DNA from: Amorphophallus konjac
Taxonomy: Eukaryota; Streptophyta; Magnoliopsida; Alismatales; Araceae
Length of the DNA stretch: 64,000 bases
NCBI GenBank assembly: GCA_022559845.1
Contig: CM040121.1
Location: forward strand, 572,310,140 to 572,374,139
Direction: 5' to 3'
Position 1 is the stretch's first letter. The number at the start of each line of letters is the position of its first letter. Below the pieces are notes generated by a model. The model had not been told where the DNA came from, ran no database searches, and worked only from the letters and a program-made list of their open reading frames with translations. The translations under genes were made by a program, and so were the position numbers. Below, piece by piece: positions 35,601-47,600 of this stretch.

Positions 35601-38600
35601 GCAGGGTGTGTGGCTCAGATCGTAGCCTGCCTCTAATACTACGAAGAGAAATGCACTCAGAGAGGGAAGGAGGAGGAAGAAGACACATAAGCCTTGAAAC
35701 AAAGGGTGCGGCTGTCACACATATGCCGATCACCGGCTGCACCCTTTGTTTCAAGGCTTATGTTTTCTTCCTTTTTACCCCCTCAGTGCATTTCTCTTCA
35801 ATCCATGCTCCTAGAATTTGTGCAGTGTAAATAGCATCTCCTATGCTTCGGCAAATTCTAATTTAGTTACTGGTAGTCTGGTACCTTTAAGGAGATTCAA
35901 AGATATATTTGGGAAACAGTATGGAGGCAGTTTGATACTGTAATTGGGTTCAAACACCCTTTGTTATTTGGGATTACTCACAATCCATTAGTCAACTAGT
36001 GTTGCCTAATGGGACCTGTGCATAAGCTATTGTTCACATTAAATGGAAATTGTAAAGTTTGTTAAATTTCGAACTTGGTGCTTTTTCTTATTTAAACCAT
36101 TTGATTGCAGGTTGGTTTTGTGATTGATGAACGTTTGAGGAATAAAGCAATCAAGAACAAGGTTTTCCACTTCTTTAGAACCCTGACCTTTTTTATTTCC
36201 TGTGCTAAATTGTGTCATCTGAAAGCTATTGGCTGTTCTGATAGCATCAAAGGTTTTGGACTTATCTATTTGTTACTTTTTGCACTATTGTTTATGTTGT
36301 CTGGCTACAAAATGTTCCGTTCACCTTTGTGTGCATTGCAATGTTCAATTTTTGTCTCCTTTTTCCCACTTCCATATCATCCAAATGCATCAATTCATAG
36401 AGTTTCTTCAAAGGCCAGCCAGCCTATGTTTTACAGATTGCAACTTTCTTCACATCTTGTATTTCTGGGAACTTAAAATAGTATTAAGCAGAATAAGTTT
36501 AAATGTCAATGTTGGTCACATAATATTCTTTTAAAGAATGGTAAATACTGCACACAGAGGGGCTATATAAATAGCCTGTGCAGGGCTTATACTGTGGGTG
36601 TGCATCGTATCAGACGATTTGGGTTCGAGTGCTGAACCTTTCCCCACTGACCGTAATCAGTGTTATTTTACATCGGCCTAACGTCTGAACACCTTTTTTT
36701 AACTGTCAAAGAAATCTTAAGATCTTTTATAAGGGTCCTGATATCGAGGGCAGGCTTGCTTGCACGGCTCAATGCTAGTTCTCACTCACCACCGAAGTAC
36801 TAATAAAATTAGGGTTTCATCAAAAGTCACTAGGTTGGGCAAGAAATTCTATAATTCGAGGATATGACGGCAATTTTGTAGAAGCCGTAAGTGTTTTTAG
36901 AGTGTTGGGAGGCTTTCTAGACTCCAGGGGTATTTTGGTAATTCTGGTTTTTCAGGGATATTTTGGTAATTTTATCACGCCAAGGACATTTCTAAAATTT
37001 TCGGGTTGGAGGGAGAGTATGGTAAAATCTCTGACTTCCCAGGATGTTGAGGCCATTTCCAGAGAATTTTGGGGTTTTTTAGCCATTTCTGGAATACAAG
37101 GGTATTTCGGTAATTTTACTGGACTCAGAGTAGGTTTAGGGTTCAAGACCATGCTTAGGTGCAAGGGCAGTTTGACGAAGCCTTTGAGTGGAAGAACGAC
37201 GATGGGTTTCATGGAAAACACGCACGCGTTCGTTTCCGAGAGAGAAGGGTATATGCACAATGAAAGTCAATGGCTCATTGGTAATTTTCCTTGACCAGCA
37301 CACAAAGCAACAGTTTAGTGCATGCATGATCCATATGAGTACAAAGGTTGTCGGCGAGTTGTCGACTCTACAAAAGAAAGGGGGTCTCCGCATAGACACG
37401 GGACATAGCCCTAATTATAAAAAAGTTGCAGGGTAAAACTGTAAACAACATGACTTGAATTTCCTTGCGGTCCCGGGAGGGGCATTTCTGTAACTCCTGA
37501 TTATCTGAGGGAATTACATAATTTGGCCGTCCAAGACACATGAAAAATTACAAATGTAGTCTCCAGGGGCATAATTACAAATATAGCCTCCAGGGGCATC
37601 AATACCGAACTCAGGGTATCACATACTCTTAATGGGCCATAACAACGAACAAAACTCCTTGTGTTGTGGCAATCCGTACGTCCATGTCTTCGTAAGTGCA
37701 TCTGTGTCCCCTCGGATCTACAATTGTATTTATAGAAGGTGAAAAGCCACCGAGGTTGATTGACACGGGGTGGATAGGATTCGAAATGACCCCGGGAAGG
37801 TCTTTTTTTTCCTTCTGCGAGAGAGAGGAGGACGGCGGGGTCAAATGACCTCAGGCAGGCTGTGCGGGACAGCCCCGCCCGTGACCCTAGGTGGGATAGC
37901 GAGGCTGCGCACGACCCCGGGCGGGTCCCCTCGGTCGGGGGGGGGGGGGGGGCGTCCGGGGTCGGGCGACCCTGAACGGGTCCGTCCGACCCCGGACGGG
38001 GTCCCTCGAGCCTGCTCTTTTGTATAAAGTCCTGGTTTTCTGATTTTTTTCAGCCTTTTTCTCGCAGCACGCCATGTGGAGAGAGGAGAGAGTGTTCTTC
38101 TTGATCGTCCGTCGTCTTCCTTGTGTCGTCAGCCGAAAGGAGGGGGCTTGTATTCGTCCGAGCTGCGTGATACACGAGCGTTGGACTTCTCTGGAGGTGT
38201 GTACACCATCTCTTGCGCCCTCTTTCTTTGTTGCAAGGGTTTTCTTTGTATGATTATCCTCCACCATGGACATCTGAGGAAGGAATCCTCACTTCGGAGT
38301 TCGTCCGGGACCACACGACCCTAACAGTCATCATGGACTTAAGTCGGCTTTCAACCACCTCGTTTGCTGCGAGGGGTTTATGATTGATTAATGGTCAGGC
38401 TATAGGGTCCCGACATGTGGAAATATTCCACGGAACGGCGGTACGCCGCATGTTGAACCTCAAGCAACTTGAGTGAAGTGTCTCGATCTATTCAAGGAAA
38501 TTAGCGGGTGCAACAGTCAATCACCTAACAGTCTATTTCCAGAAATAGTAGAAAAAAATCAGGTGGCATATAATTAGTGTTTTTCGTAGTTGTGTCTCAA

Positions 38601-41600
38601 CATTATTTAGTTGTTCATTTTCCTTTAGATATTTGAATATTTTCTCTTCATTTTTTTGTTAGTGTTTAACACGTAGGAATTAACTGGGGAAATAAATTAA
38701 AAAGTAGATTGTCTACGTATTGAGGGAAATTAATTAATTAGTCTCCATTGATTGGACGATTATGCACATTTGTTAGCCATTTGAATGACATGTGCATTGC
38801 TAATCTCGCGAGTTAGGTTTATCAAATGATTAGGGTTTGTGTGCTGGACTTTTCTCCACTGATTGGAATCAGTGTTAATTTACATCAGCATAAAATCCGA
38901 ACATCTTTGTTTAACTGCCAAAGAAATCGTCAACCTATACAATATCCGTTGTGATGTTAAGGCGTATTTGCGGTCGCAACAACAAGGTCTTTGAAGGGAT
39001 GAGGGTAAGTTTGGAATTTGAACTAGGGTTTGGGTATTGGTGGATATTTGGCTTCACAGTTTGATACTATTCAAGGGTATGATTGAAATTTGTTATTAGG
39101 GAGAGTTTATTTATAGTTTTACACTGACTAGGGGTTTATTCGTAGCTTTATATTGGCTAGGACTTGTTTGCAGTTTAGTCCCAGTTTAATATTGCCTAGG
39201 GTTTAGTAGCAATTTGATACCGGCGAGTTTGATACCGGCTAGGGTTTGGTTGCAATTTGGTACTGGCTGAGGGTTTAGTCGCAATTTAGCAATGGCTAGG
39301 GTTTGCTTGCAATGTAGCATTGACCAGGGTTTAATTGCAAGTTGGCCTTGACTTTTTTGTTGCGGTCCGCTGATCTGGAACTTATCTTCATCTGATCGTC
39401 GACTCGTTGTTGGAGAGTTGGTTTAGGGCCTCATCGTAACCAAACTGTTGGATCGTCGAGAAGATCACCGTCGGACTGTTGGATGAAGGCCTTGAACCAG
39501 GGTTTGCCATCCCGGTCGGACCGGTCGTCTCGGTCACGTCCTGGGACGGGACGGTATGGGTTGGGACCGTTGCGTACCGAGACACAGAAAATATATTATA
39601 TATATTTGTTATAATATAATGTAACTCAAATGCTCTCTTACCTCAGTTGGCTAAGTGATATGCGCTTTAAACCGTTGTCTACGGTTCGAATCATGCCCTC
39701 ATCCATGTTTTGAAACATTTTTTTTTAAATAGATATATAAAAAAATGAATAAAAACAATGTTTACAACACATTTCGAACCGGGGATCTCACGTTTGAACG
39801 TGAGATCCCTCGACCAACCGACCTACAAAATGAATTCGATATAAAAAAATTAAAATAATATATACATAGTCCCGGTTGCGTCCCACAGACCGGTCGTCCC
39901 GATCTGTGGTTGGGACGGGACGGGCGGTTCGCCCCGTCCCGTCTCGGTTTGTCAAACCTTGCCTTGAACTCATCTCCATGAGGTGGGGGAGATACAGAAA
40001 ACATCCACATCCAGAAGGGACATTTATATAATTTACAGAAATTCAGGGTATTTTTGTAAACTCTGGACATTTCTATATAACACAAGATATTTTTACAAAT
40101 ATAGGACTTTGTAGGACTTTTTTGTAAAGTACATTACTTGTCAACAACATGTAGACTTCATAGGACTTTTCTGCAAAAATGTAGGATACATCTACAATTT
40201 CTGAAAATTACATGACATATCTACAATTACCAAACATTGCAGGGGTTTTCTTGTAAATTTAGGGGTATTTTTGTAACTTTTGATTAATTCAGAAAATAAC
40301 ATGATTTTTCCCCATAAAATACAAGAAATAACATTACAAAATACATAGGGACATAATCGCCCTCACAAGGGCATTTTTGCAAACATACCCATGTTTGGAC
40401 TTTGGAGTCTTCCTAAGCACAAAACACAAAACACAAGTCTCCGAGTTTGCTCTATAAGTCGTGTCGAGCGTTGTGTGTGTGGAATGGGGGACCACAGGAG
40501 TATTTATAGGCATTTGGGACCTACCCAGATCAGATAGGTCCTTGGGAGATCCTAGCCGGCCCGGGAGGTCCCGCGGAGAGGACCACTCAGGCCGGATAGA
40601 CCCGTGGAGGCCTATCTGCACCGGATAGGTTCCGCGGGGAGCCTATCCGGGTAGGCCCCGCGGGGACCTACCCGGTCCACCTAGACCATGAGAGGGGGGA
40701 TGGGGGGTTGGCCCTATAAAAGGCCCCTCATTTTCATATTCTTCTAGGTTTTCATGCTTGCCCGTGGGGAAGAAAGCGACACTTCCGGGATTTTTGTGCC
40801 TTGTGCCTTTGGTTCCTTGCACCGCTTGTTGCGACGGGTGCCTCCGCTCTCCAAGGATTGTTTCCCACTCGAGCTCGGACACCTTGTGAGTTGTGACGAA
40901 AAATTTTCCTGTGTATTTGCTTGCTGCGAGGGTTTTTTATTTTATGTCGTATGTTGACTATGTTCGGTGGGGGTTCCGGGTACTCGTATTTGACCCCATA
41001 TCATGATGACTTTGGCTTCGCGCCATTTTTCAGCCATCACTCGACTAAATTATTTTTATTTATCTTGATTAATTCGAGAAAAATAATTAGTTCAACAGTT
41101 AGTTATGTACCTAAGATTTCCGGCAATGTGGCTTTCATGTCATTGTCCCAATTGGAGCATGTTCAGATCTAGTATGGTAGCCAACAGGATCTTTGGATCA
41201 GATATTTTGACTATTATGGTAACCAAACAAGATTCTTTTTTGAAGATTGATTCTATTCCTTTTCACTCTTTATGGTGAGAAAATACATGAAAGAGACAGG
41301 AGGATATATGGGCCCTGGTTGTCTATAGGACCCCCTTTTGGGTGGAAGTGGCTTCCCGGTGTTAAGCTCTTCCTGTTTATTTGTAGCGGTTTGGATTTGG
41401 GAAAAACCGTATCTCCACTTTTGAGATGCCACTGGCTTGTCCCTGGAGGATTCTCTTTGGAACATCCACTAATGCCTTAAAAAGAGGATCCAGTAGGACA
41501 CTGAGAGTGTCAGCAACGCCTGCCTATTTTTACACGTATTTCTACTCCAGGAAAACCATTTAGTTTGCAATTTTTGAATTTATTGTGAGACGTGTTGTTC

Positions 41601-44600
41601 AACATGCGTCTTGAGAGCACAAATGCACTTGGTACACTTTCAACACTTCTGCTGCATGCATCAAATGGACTAAGCAATAATGCATGAGTATTTTCTCTTA
41701 TATCTGCTCTCTTGTCATTGCTTCTTTTGCTTTATAATTTTTGTGTTTCAATTTTTCCTTGCAACATTTACTGTACAAATAGTTTTTTTACTTGAATTAG
41801 TTTTCTCATTCAGATATTTTCTGCTTTTGAGTTTTGACTTTGAGTAGCCGCAAATATCGCATTCGTACCATTTGAAACTGATTTTGTAATCATGAAAATA
41901 GACTGTTTACCAGTAATATCTTCAAAATAGGAACTTATATTCTTCTTCATTTAAAAAATTTTTAAGCTTTAATTATGAATAATTTAAAGTGTTGATAGTG
42001 TGATTACTCAGAAAAGTGACTTACTGAGGGCATGTTGAAGTTTTGATAGGAATAGTTATTTTCTAATGATATTCTTAATATATCTTTTTGCTTCTTCGAG
42101 TGAAACAAACTCTAAATGTTTTATTCTCCTCAATATATCAATTTAGACTGCTTGATGAACAATGAATTATTGGATCTCTTTCGTGATTAGGGTTCTCCAA
42201 TGCAATTTAAGTTCCCCTGTAAACATTCATACTGGGGCTTGCTGCATCATTGTTGAATTAATAAGTTTCTTGTATTGTCTATTTTCCTTCTTTTTACTAC
42301 AGAAGTGAGAAATTGTTCTAATATAAAGTGAAGACCAGATGTTCTTTTTCCCATTGAAGACTGATTCTTTTTTTAAAGTTTTTATTTCTCTGTAGCCACT
42401 CAGTTTTCTACTTGTGAAGTTTTCTAAAGACTGGCATATGTTTTTCTCTTTGTTCAATGTCCCAATGTAGTATTGATTGTCATGATTTGGTGTATGAACT
42501 ATCATTTTCATAGAGTGCCATCTTTGGGGCATCTTATGTCAATTATCATTTGTTCTAAGGTTATGTTTGTTGCTAATCCTTTTATCGCTATAAACCTTTT
42601 ACAGGATCTTTTATGTTCACTTAAAGCATCATTAAGTGATGATGAATGCTTTAAATATGCGGAATATGTAAGTTGCACATCTTATTTGCAGAATAATTTG
42701 AAACATGTTTCATTTTGATGATGTATTGTGGATACATTTGCTTTGAATTTACTAAATGACAAACTCTTCATGGACAGGTTTTAAGGTGGGAACAAATTCC
42801 ACATGAGAAACGCAGTCACTTGATGAGGCAAAAGCAGGTCAATAATTCTTATATCTTATACTTGCTACAATTCTGGAGATGTGGATGTTAATTACTGGAA
42901 GGTGGCATGCTATTTTATTTTCCATTTGTATAGCATCAACTAAACATCAAATTTATTCATAACATGTGGATAAATATACTTTGATCGTGATGTGGCATGC
43001 CGACGTTGGTAATTTACATTTAGACTGTGTGTTGAGACATGCTTGGGTCAGTCATTGAGGCTCGTGTGTCAAGGGATCACTACATGGGCCACAGCCTGGT
43101 TGCTTGCCAGTGAGATGGATAAAGTGGTTGCTTACTGATGCATAGACATGAAAGTGAAATTATACAGATCTAATAATGGAAATGGTAAAAATAACAGATC
43201 ATAAGACAAAAATGGGTACATATCCCACATAATCAACTTATGCTTTGAAGCTGGGGGAAGCATATGAATAAGACCAGATTATATAAATATTGTACAACCT
43301 TTAGTCCTGAAACTTCATCTTGACTGAATAGCTTTTATGATCAGATCTTAAATTTGAAGATGTGAGAGGCCACCTCCTTCTACCTAACCCAGTCCAGATA
43401 AGAAACTCAAAGTGGTCTATTTAAATTTAAAAGCAGCTCTCTCACACCTTGGGGGGAACTTCTGTGAAGGGCTTTTTGATTACAAGGGCTTTTCTTCCTG
43501 TCTCAAGCTCTTCAAAAGCTCCTAAATTTACATTTTCAATCTTCACAAGAGCTTCCCCAATTTTTTTATCTAGTTTTACCACACCAGGGTACCATGGGAT
43601 TTTGTTCTTCATTGACATTTCTTTAGAAAGAAGTTTTATGTTTTTCACATATGCTAGTGTTGAACCCCACAATTATCATCATCATCATCATCATCATCAG
43701 AGCCTTATCCCAATTAATTGGGGTCGGCTACATGAATCTTGTTCCGCCAAAGATTTCTATCAAGTGCAATATTCATATTTAAACCCAAGAAACTAATGTC
43801 CTTCCTAATAACATCGCACCATCTCATTTTAGGTCTTCCTCGAGCTCTTTTACTAGCATCCACTAAGATTCGGTCACATCTTTTAACCGGTGCTGAGTTA
43901 GGGCGACGAAACACATGTCCAAACCACCTGAGTCTATTTTCTCTCATTTTACTATCAATTGGGGCTATCCCTAAGTCCTTGCGGATGCGCTCATTCCTAA
44001 TCTTGTCCTTCTTAGTCTTGCCACACATCCATCTCAACATCCTCATCTCTGCTACACACATTTTGTGGGTATGTTCCTTTCGTACTGCCCAACACTCGGT
44101 ACCATATAACAAAGCAGGTCTCACAGCCGTTCTATAAAACCTCCCTTTAAGTTTCACAGGCATACGACGATCACAAAGGACTCCTGATGCACTTCTCCAT
44201 CTTAACCAACCTACCTTAATCATATGTGTAACATCATCATAAATCTCCCCATTCTCTTGTATGATGGACCCTAAGTATCGAAAGCTACTACTCTTCGGAA
44301 TGTTATGTCCATCAATTAGAACTATGTCTTCCTGAACCACTCCCATTACTAAAATTACAATGCATAAACTCTGACTTACTCCTACTAATTTTAAAACCTT
44401 TAGATTCCAAGACAAGTCTCCAACGCTCTAACTTAGCATTGAGAGCATCAATACTCTCATCAATTAAAACAATATCATCTGCAAATAGCATACACCAAGG
44501 GATATCCTCATGCAATTGTTTAGTTACTTCGTCCATAACTAAGGCAAAGAGATACGGACTTAGTGCAGAACCTTGATGCAAACCTAAAGAAACGGAAAAT

Positions 44601-47600
44601 TCACTAGTCTCCCCAGTAATAGTTCGAACACTAGTAATAGCACCGTCGTACATATCCTTAATCAAATCCATATCTTTGAGAGATTCCTTTCTTTCTTAAT
44701 GTCCACCAAATCAATTCTCTCGGTACTCGATCATACGCCTTTTCTAAATCAAGAAAGACTATATACAAATCTTTTCTCATCTCTCTATACTTCTCCATTA
44801 GCTGCCGTAGTAAAAAAATAGCTTCTGTAGTAGATCTATTCGGCATAAAACCAAACTGAACCCCACAATTATCAACATATTATTCTGAGTAATTTCAGAA
44901 GTTAGCCAAATTAACTCCGCTAAATGACGGCGTAAAACGATTTAAAATCGCAGTCGTTATAGGAGGATTAAATTCAAGCACCCTCGGCATCCCATCGAGC
45001 AAGTTTTTCATACAAAAAAACTGTGTTTTAACATGCAGTCATTTCAGCAAACACCTGGCAGGCGATGTTAAAGTCAACGTGGCAAAAATGCAAATGATGG
45101 CGGTCCTGATGGCCGAGAAGCTTTTGTCAATGTGTCACGGAGTTATTTCTCCACTGTAGACACCTAAGATAGCAGGACGGGGTCCAAGGAAGCCAAGAAA
45201 AGCCAAAAGAAAGCCACATGCCGTCACCTCCAAGTGAGCAGAAAAATTCCAAAAACGACTGCTGGAAAAGGATACCCCCGGGGGTTTTTATACTTTTTTT
45301 TTAATGGGAGACCGGGGGATGACCGCCCCATCTCCCTTTTTCCCTCTTTTGGCGCGGCAGCAAGAACCCGGAGGGATTTCCTCCGGGTTTGCAAAAATCC
45401 GGAGTCACCTCCGGGTGTGGCAGACCCGGAGGTAACCCCTCTGGGTCTTGCAGACCGGAGGGCTCACCTCCGGGTTCTGCACCCGGAGGTGCCACCTCCG
45501 GGCTGTGGCCGTGGGAAAGGGCCCACCGGCCTCTCCCCCCTTTTCTCTGCTGTGCGGCGGCCAGATCAAAAAAAAAAAGAGCAGGGAGGAGGCCCCCCGG
45601 GGTCTGCAGAGCCGGTGGAGCCCTCCTCCACCTCCTCTTGTTTGCCCTCTCTTCATGAAACAAAAAGAAAGGGAAGGGGAGGTGAAGGGACAGGATAACC
45701 AGGAGCAGTCCAGCGTGCAGTAGCAGGTGGCGGCCCTTTCTTGGAGTTGTTGTTCTATTTTTTAAAACCCCATTCTGTGTAAAAACACTCACTTAAAGGG
45801 GGAACTTTACCAAAATACCCTTATGTGAGTCTATGGTGTACTTTGTGAATTCAATTGAATCCAAGCCATGGAATAAGTCAATTCGGATTATGCAAGCATC
45901 AAAACTAATTTTTTTATGCTCAAGGCCATGTGGAAGGCCCCAACATGTGTAAAATTATGTTTTTACCCCCGCATTTTGGGAATTGCACAAATATCCTCAA
46001 GAAACCATGAGAAAGTTATGAGATGCAAGCATCCTGCGGAAATGACATGGACTTCAAATATCTTCAAAGTTGGCGAGATATCATGTCCGAGTCATTAAAA
46101 ATCCAAGAGTTTGCAATTATACCCTCGAAGTTCACAAAGTTGTGTAAATGTCCGGAGAAGTTATGCAAAAAACTCCAAAATTTTAGAAAAGGGTTTGTTC
46201 CTCACATATAAGCCTTGGTTCGAGGGAAATTACATATAAACCCTAGTCCAAAGGAAAATTGCACATAAACCCTAAGTCTAGGGTAAATTACATATACAAC
46301 TTGCTTCAAAGGTAAATTGCATAAAAATCCTAACTTAAGGGAGAAATTGCAAATAAACCCCTCCGAAAGAGAAAATTGCAAATAAACCCCTCCTTAGGAG
46401 AGAATTGCAAATAAGTCCTCACATGAAGTGAAAATAGCAATAATACTCAAAGGTAAGGGGATTTCTCCCCAAGGCAAAAGAAAAAGGAAGAATTTTTCAT
46501 CGTAGTTAGTACCGTAAGGGCAAAGGAGATCTTAGGCAGTTAATCAAAAGTGTTTGGACTCAGTCCGATAGAAATAAACACCGACTCCAGTCGGTGGGGA
46601 AAGGTCCCGTACAAGAACCTTAAATCGTTTGATAAGTCACGCGCGCGGAAGTTATAATATGCATATTAATTAGCCTAACTATGTTCATAGTTTTGTCAAA
46701 CTATTTTCTCGCTAGTGTAAACAGCTAGTTATTGTTTTTCGAAGGATATGTGGATCATACTACCAATTTTATTCAAAGATAACCAGAGGTGGTACAATCA
46801 AGTATGGAGGAGAGATTCCTCACAAAACTACAAGAAAAAAACTGAGCAAAAACACAAACACCCTGACGACATCCTGTACCGAAGGTTACACCAACGGCGA
46901 CCACAAACAACTAGAGCGTTGTCGTGTAAGAACACATCTCCTGGAGCAATGAGCTCGTCTTCCTCTACTAGCAGAGGACAGAACTCTAATCTTGGGGACA
47001 ACTTTGCCACCCTCGAGTGATTGGCCAAAGGTACAGACTCTTCGTCGTGAACGCCACCGCCTACCGCTTGGTCCTCACAGCCTGCCACGTGAAATCCTGG
47101 GGCCGATATATGACCAACCTCTGGACCATATTCCCTGGGTCCAACAGGGATGACCCCGATCCCCCGGAACGTGATCATCGGTTACATTCGCCATAGAATG
47201 CTTGGCGAATCGTCACCATCGATAGCCTTTAAGGTTTGAGGGTCTTTTGGTGCCCTCTACCGTGTGTGGAGGCATAAGCACAAGGGTTGGTAAGCTGGGT
47301 GTTGTAACCAACAACTGTCTTAAGCTAGATTTGTTCTAGTAGGGGAGAATTTCCAAGGTGCTCTAGGAAATTGGATGTGAAGGGTTGGCTGGACCACTAT
47401 GAAAAGTCTGGTGTTTTTGAAGACCCTACTCATCTCTCGCCCCCTTTGGGGGCCTTAGCCCGGTGCAATACTTCTTTTGAAGAACTTTAACAATCTATTT
47501 ATTTACCTGTCATCACATTGTTCTTATACAACACCCTTCATCACTGAGAAAATGTAGCACTGGAGAAGCTAGATAAGTCTAATCAGTGCTCTGAGAAGAA

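Larger units (their letters stand above)
36510..38515 (+). mobile_element. Solo LTR in helicase intron 8 (2,006 bp), perfect duplication GTCAA
   Basis: Ends are TGTTGGTCAC and GGGTGCAACA, flanked by GTCAA at 36505-36509 and 38516-38520. It has the core near its start, short arrays of GGGTATTTTGGTAATT units, antisense TATTTATA at 37727-37734, a GC-rich block with an 18-G run (about 37938), and a sense TATAAA at 38023-38028. It is the closest relative of the LTR of PMD element 1. Confidence 0.85.
39498..39961. mobile_element. hAT MITE (464 bp) carrying two inverted tRNA-like modules
   Basis: The 8-bp duplication CCTTGAAC is at 39490-39497 and 39962-39969. The ends CAGGGTTTGCCA and TGTCAAACCTTG are imperfect inverted repeats, and the subterminal regions are rich in GGGACGGGACGG and its complement. 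There is no coding region. The centre holds two convergent tRNA-like sequences. It lies inside the solo LTR 38663-41097, inside intron 8. Confidence 0.78.
38663..41097 (+). mobile_element. Solo LTR in helicase intron 8 (2,435 bp), perfect duplication GTTAG
   Basis: Ends are TGTTTAACACG and TTAGTTCAACA, flanked by GTTAG at 38658-38662 and 41098-41102. It carries the core, an array of GGGTTTGGTTGCAATTTGG units (about 39000-39350), antisense TATTTATA at 40501-40508, a GC-rich block and a sense TATAAA at 40715-40720. A hAT MITE (39498-39961) is inserted in it. Confidence 0.88.
43658..46723 (-). mobile_element. Minus-strand solo LTR in helicase intron 10, perfect duplication GCTAG
   Basis: Plus-strand borders are TGTTGAACCCC and GTGTAAACA, flanked by GCTAG at 43653-43657 and 46724-46728. 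Without the LINE it holds, it is about 1,870 bp. In LTR orientation it has the core at the start, an array of AATTGCAAATAAACCC units (46120-46440), a GC-rich CCGGAGG block (45330-45650) and a sense TATAAAAA (plus-strand 45285-45292). Confidence 0.85.

Noticed and set aside
39639..39693. A true tRNA gene
   Set aside because: Box A and B match, but the acceptor stem does not close and the sequence is part of a MITE.
45234..45792. Open frames of 154-163 codons on both strands
   Set aside because: They coincide with the CCGGAGG block of the LTR at 43658-46723 and encode only repeat-driven peptides.
46828..47178. 116-codon minus-strand frame as a gene
   Set aside because: No recognisable domain and irregular composition; it lies in a helicase intron without splice or start context.
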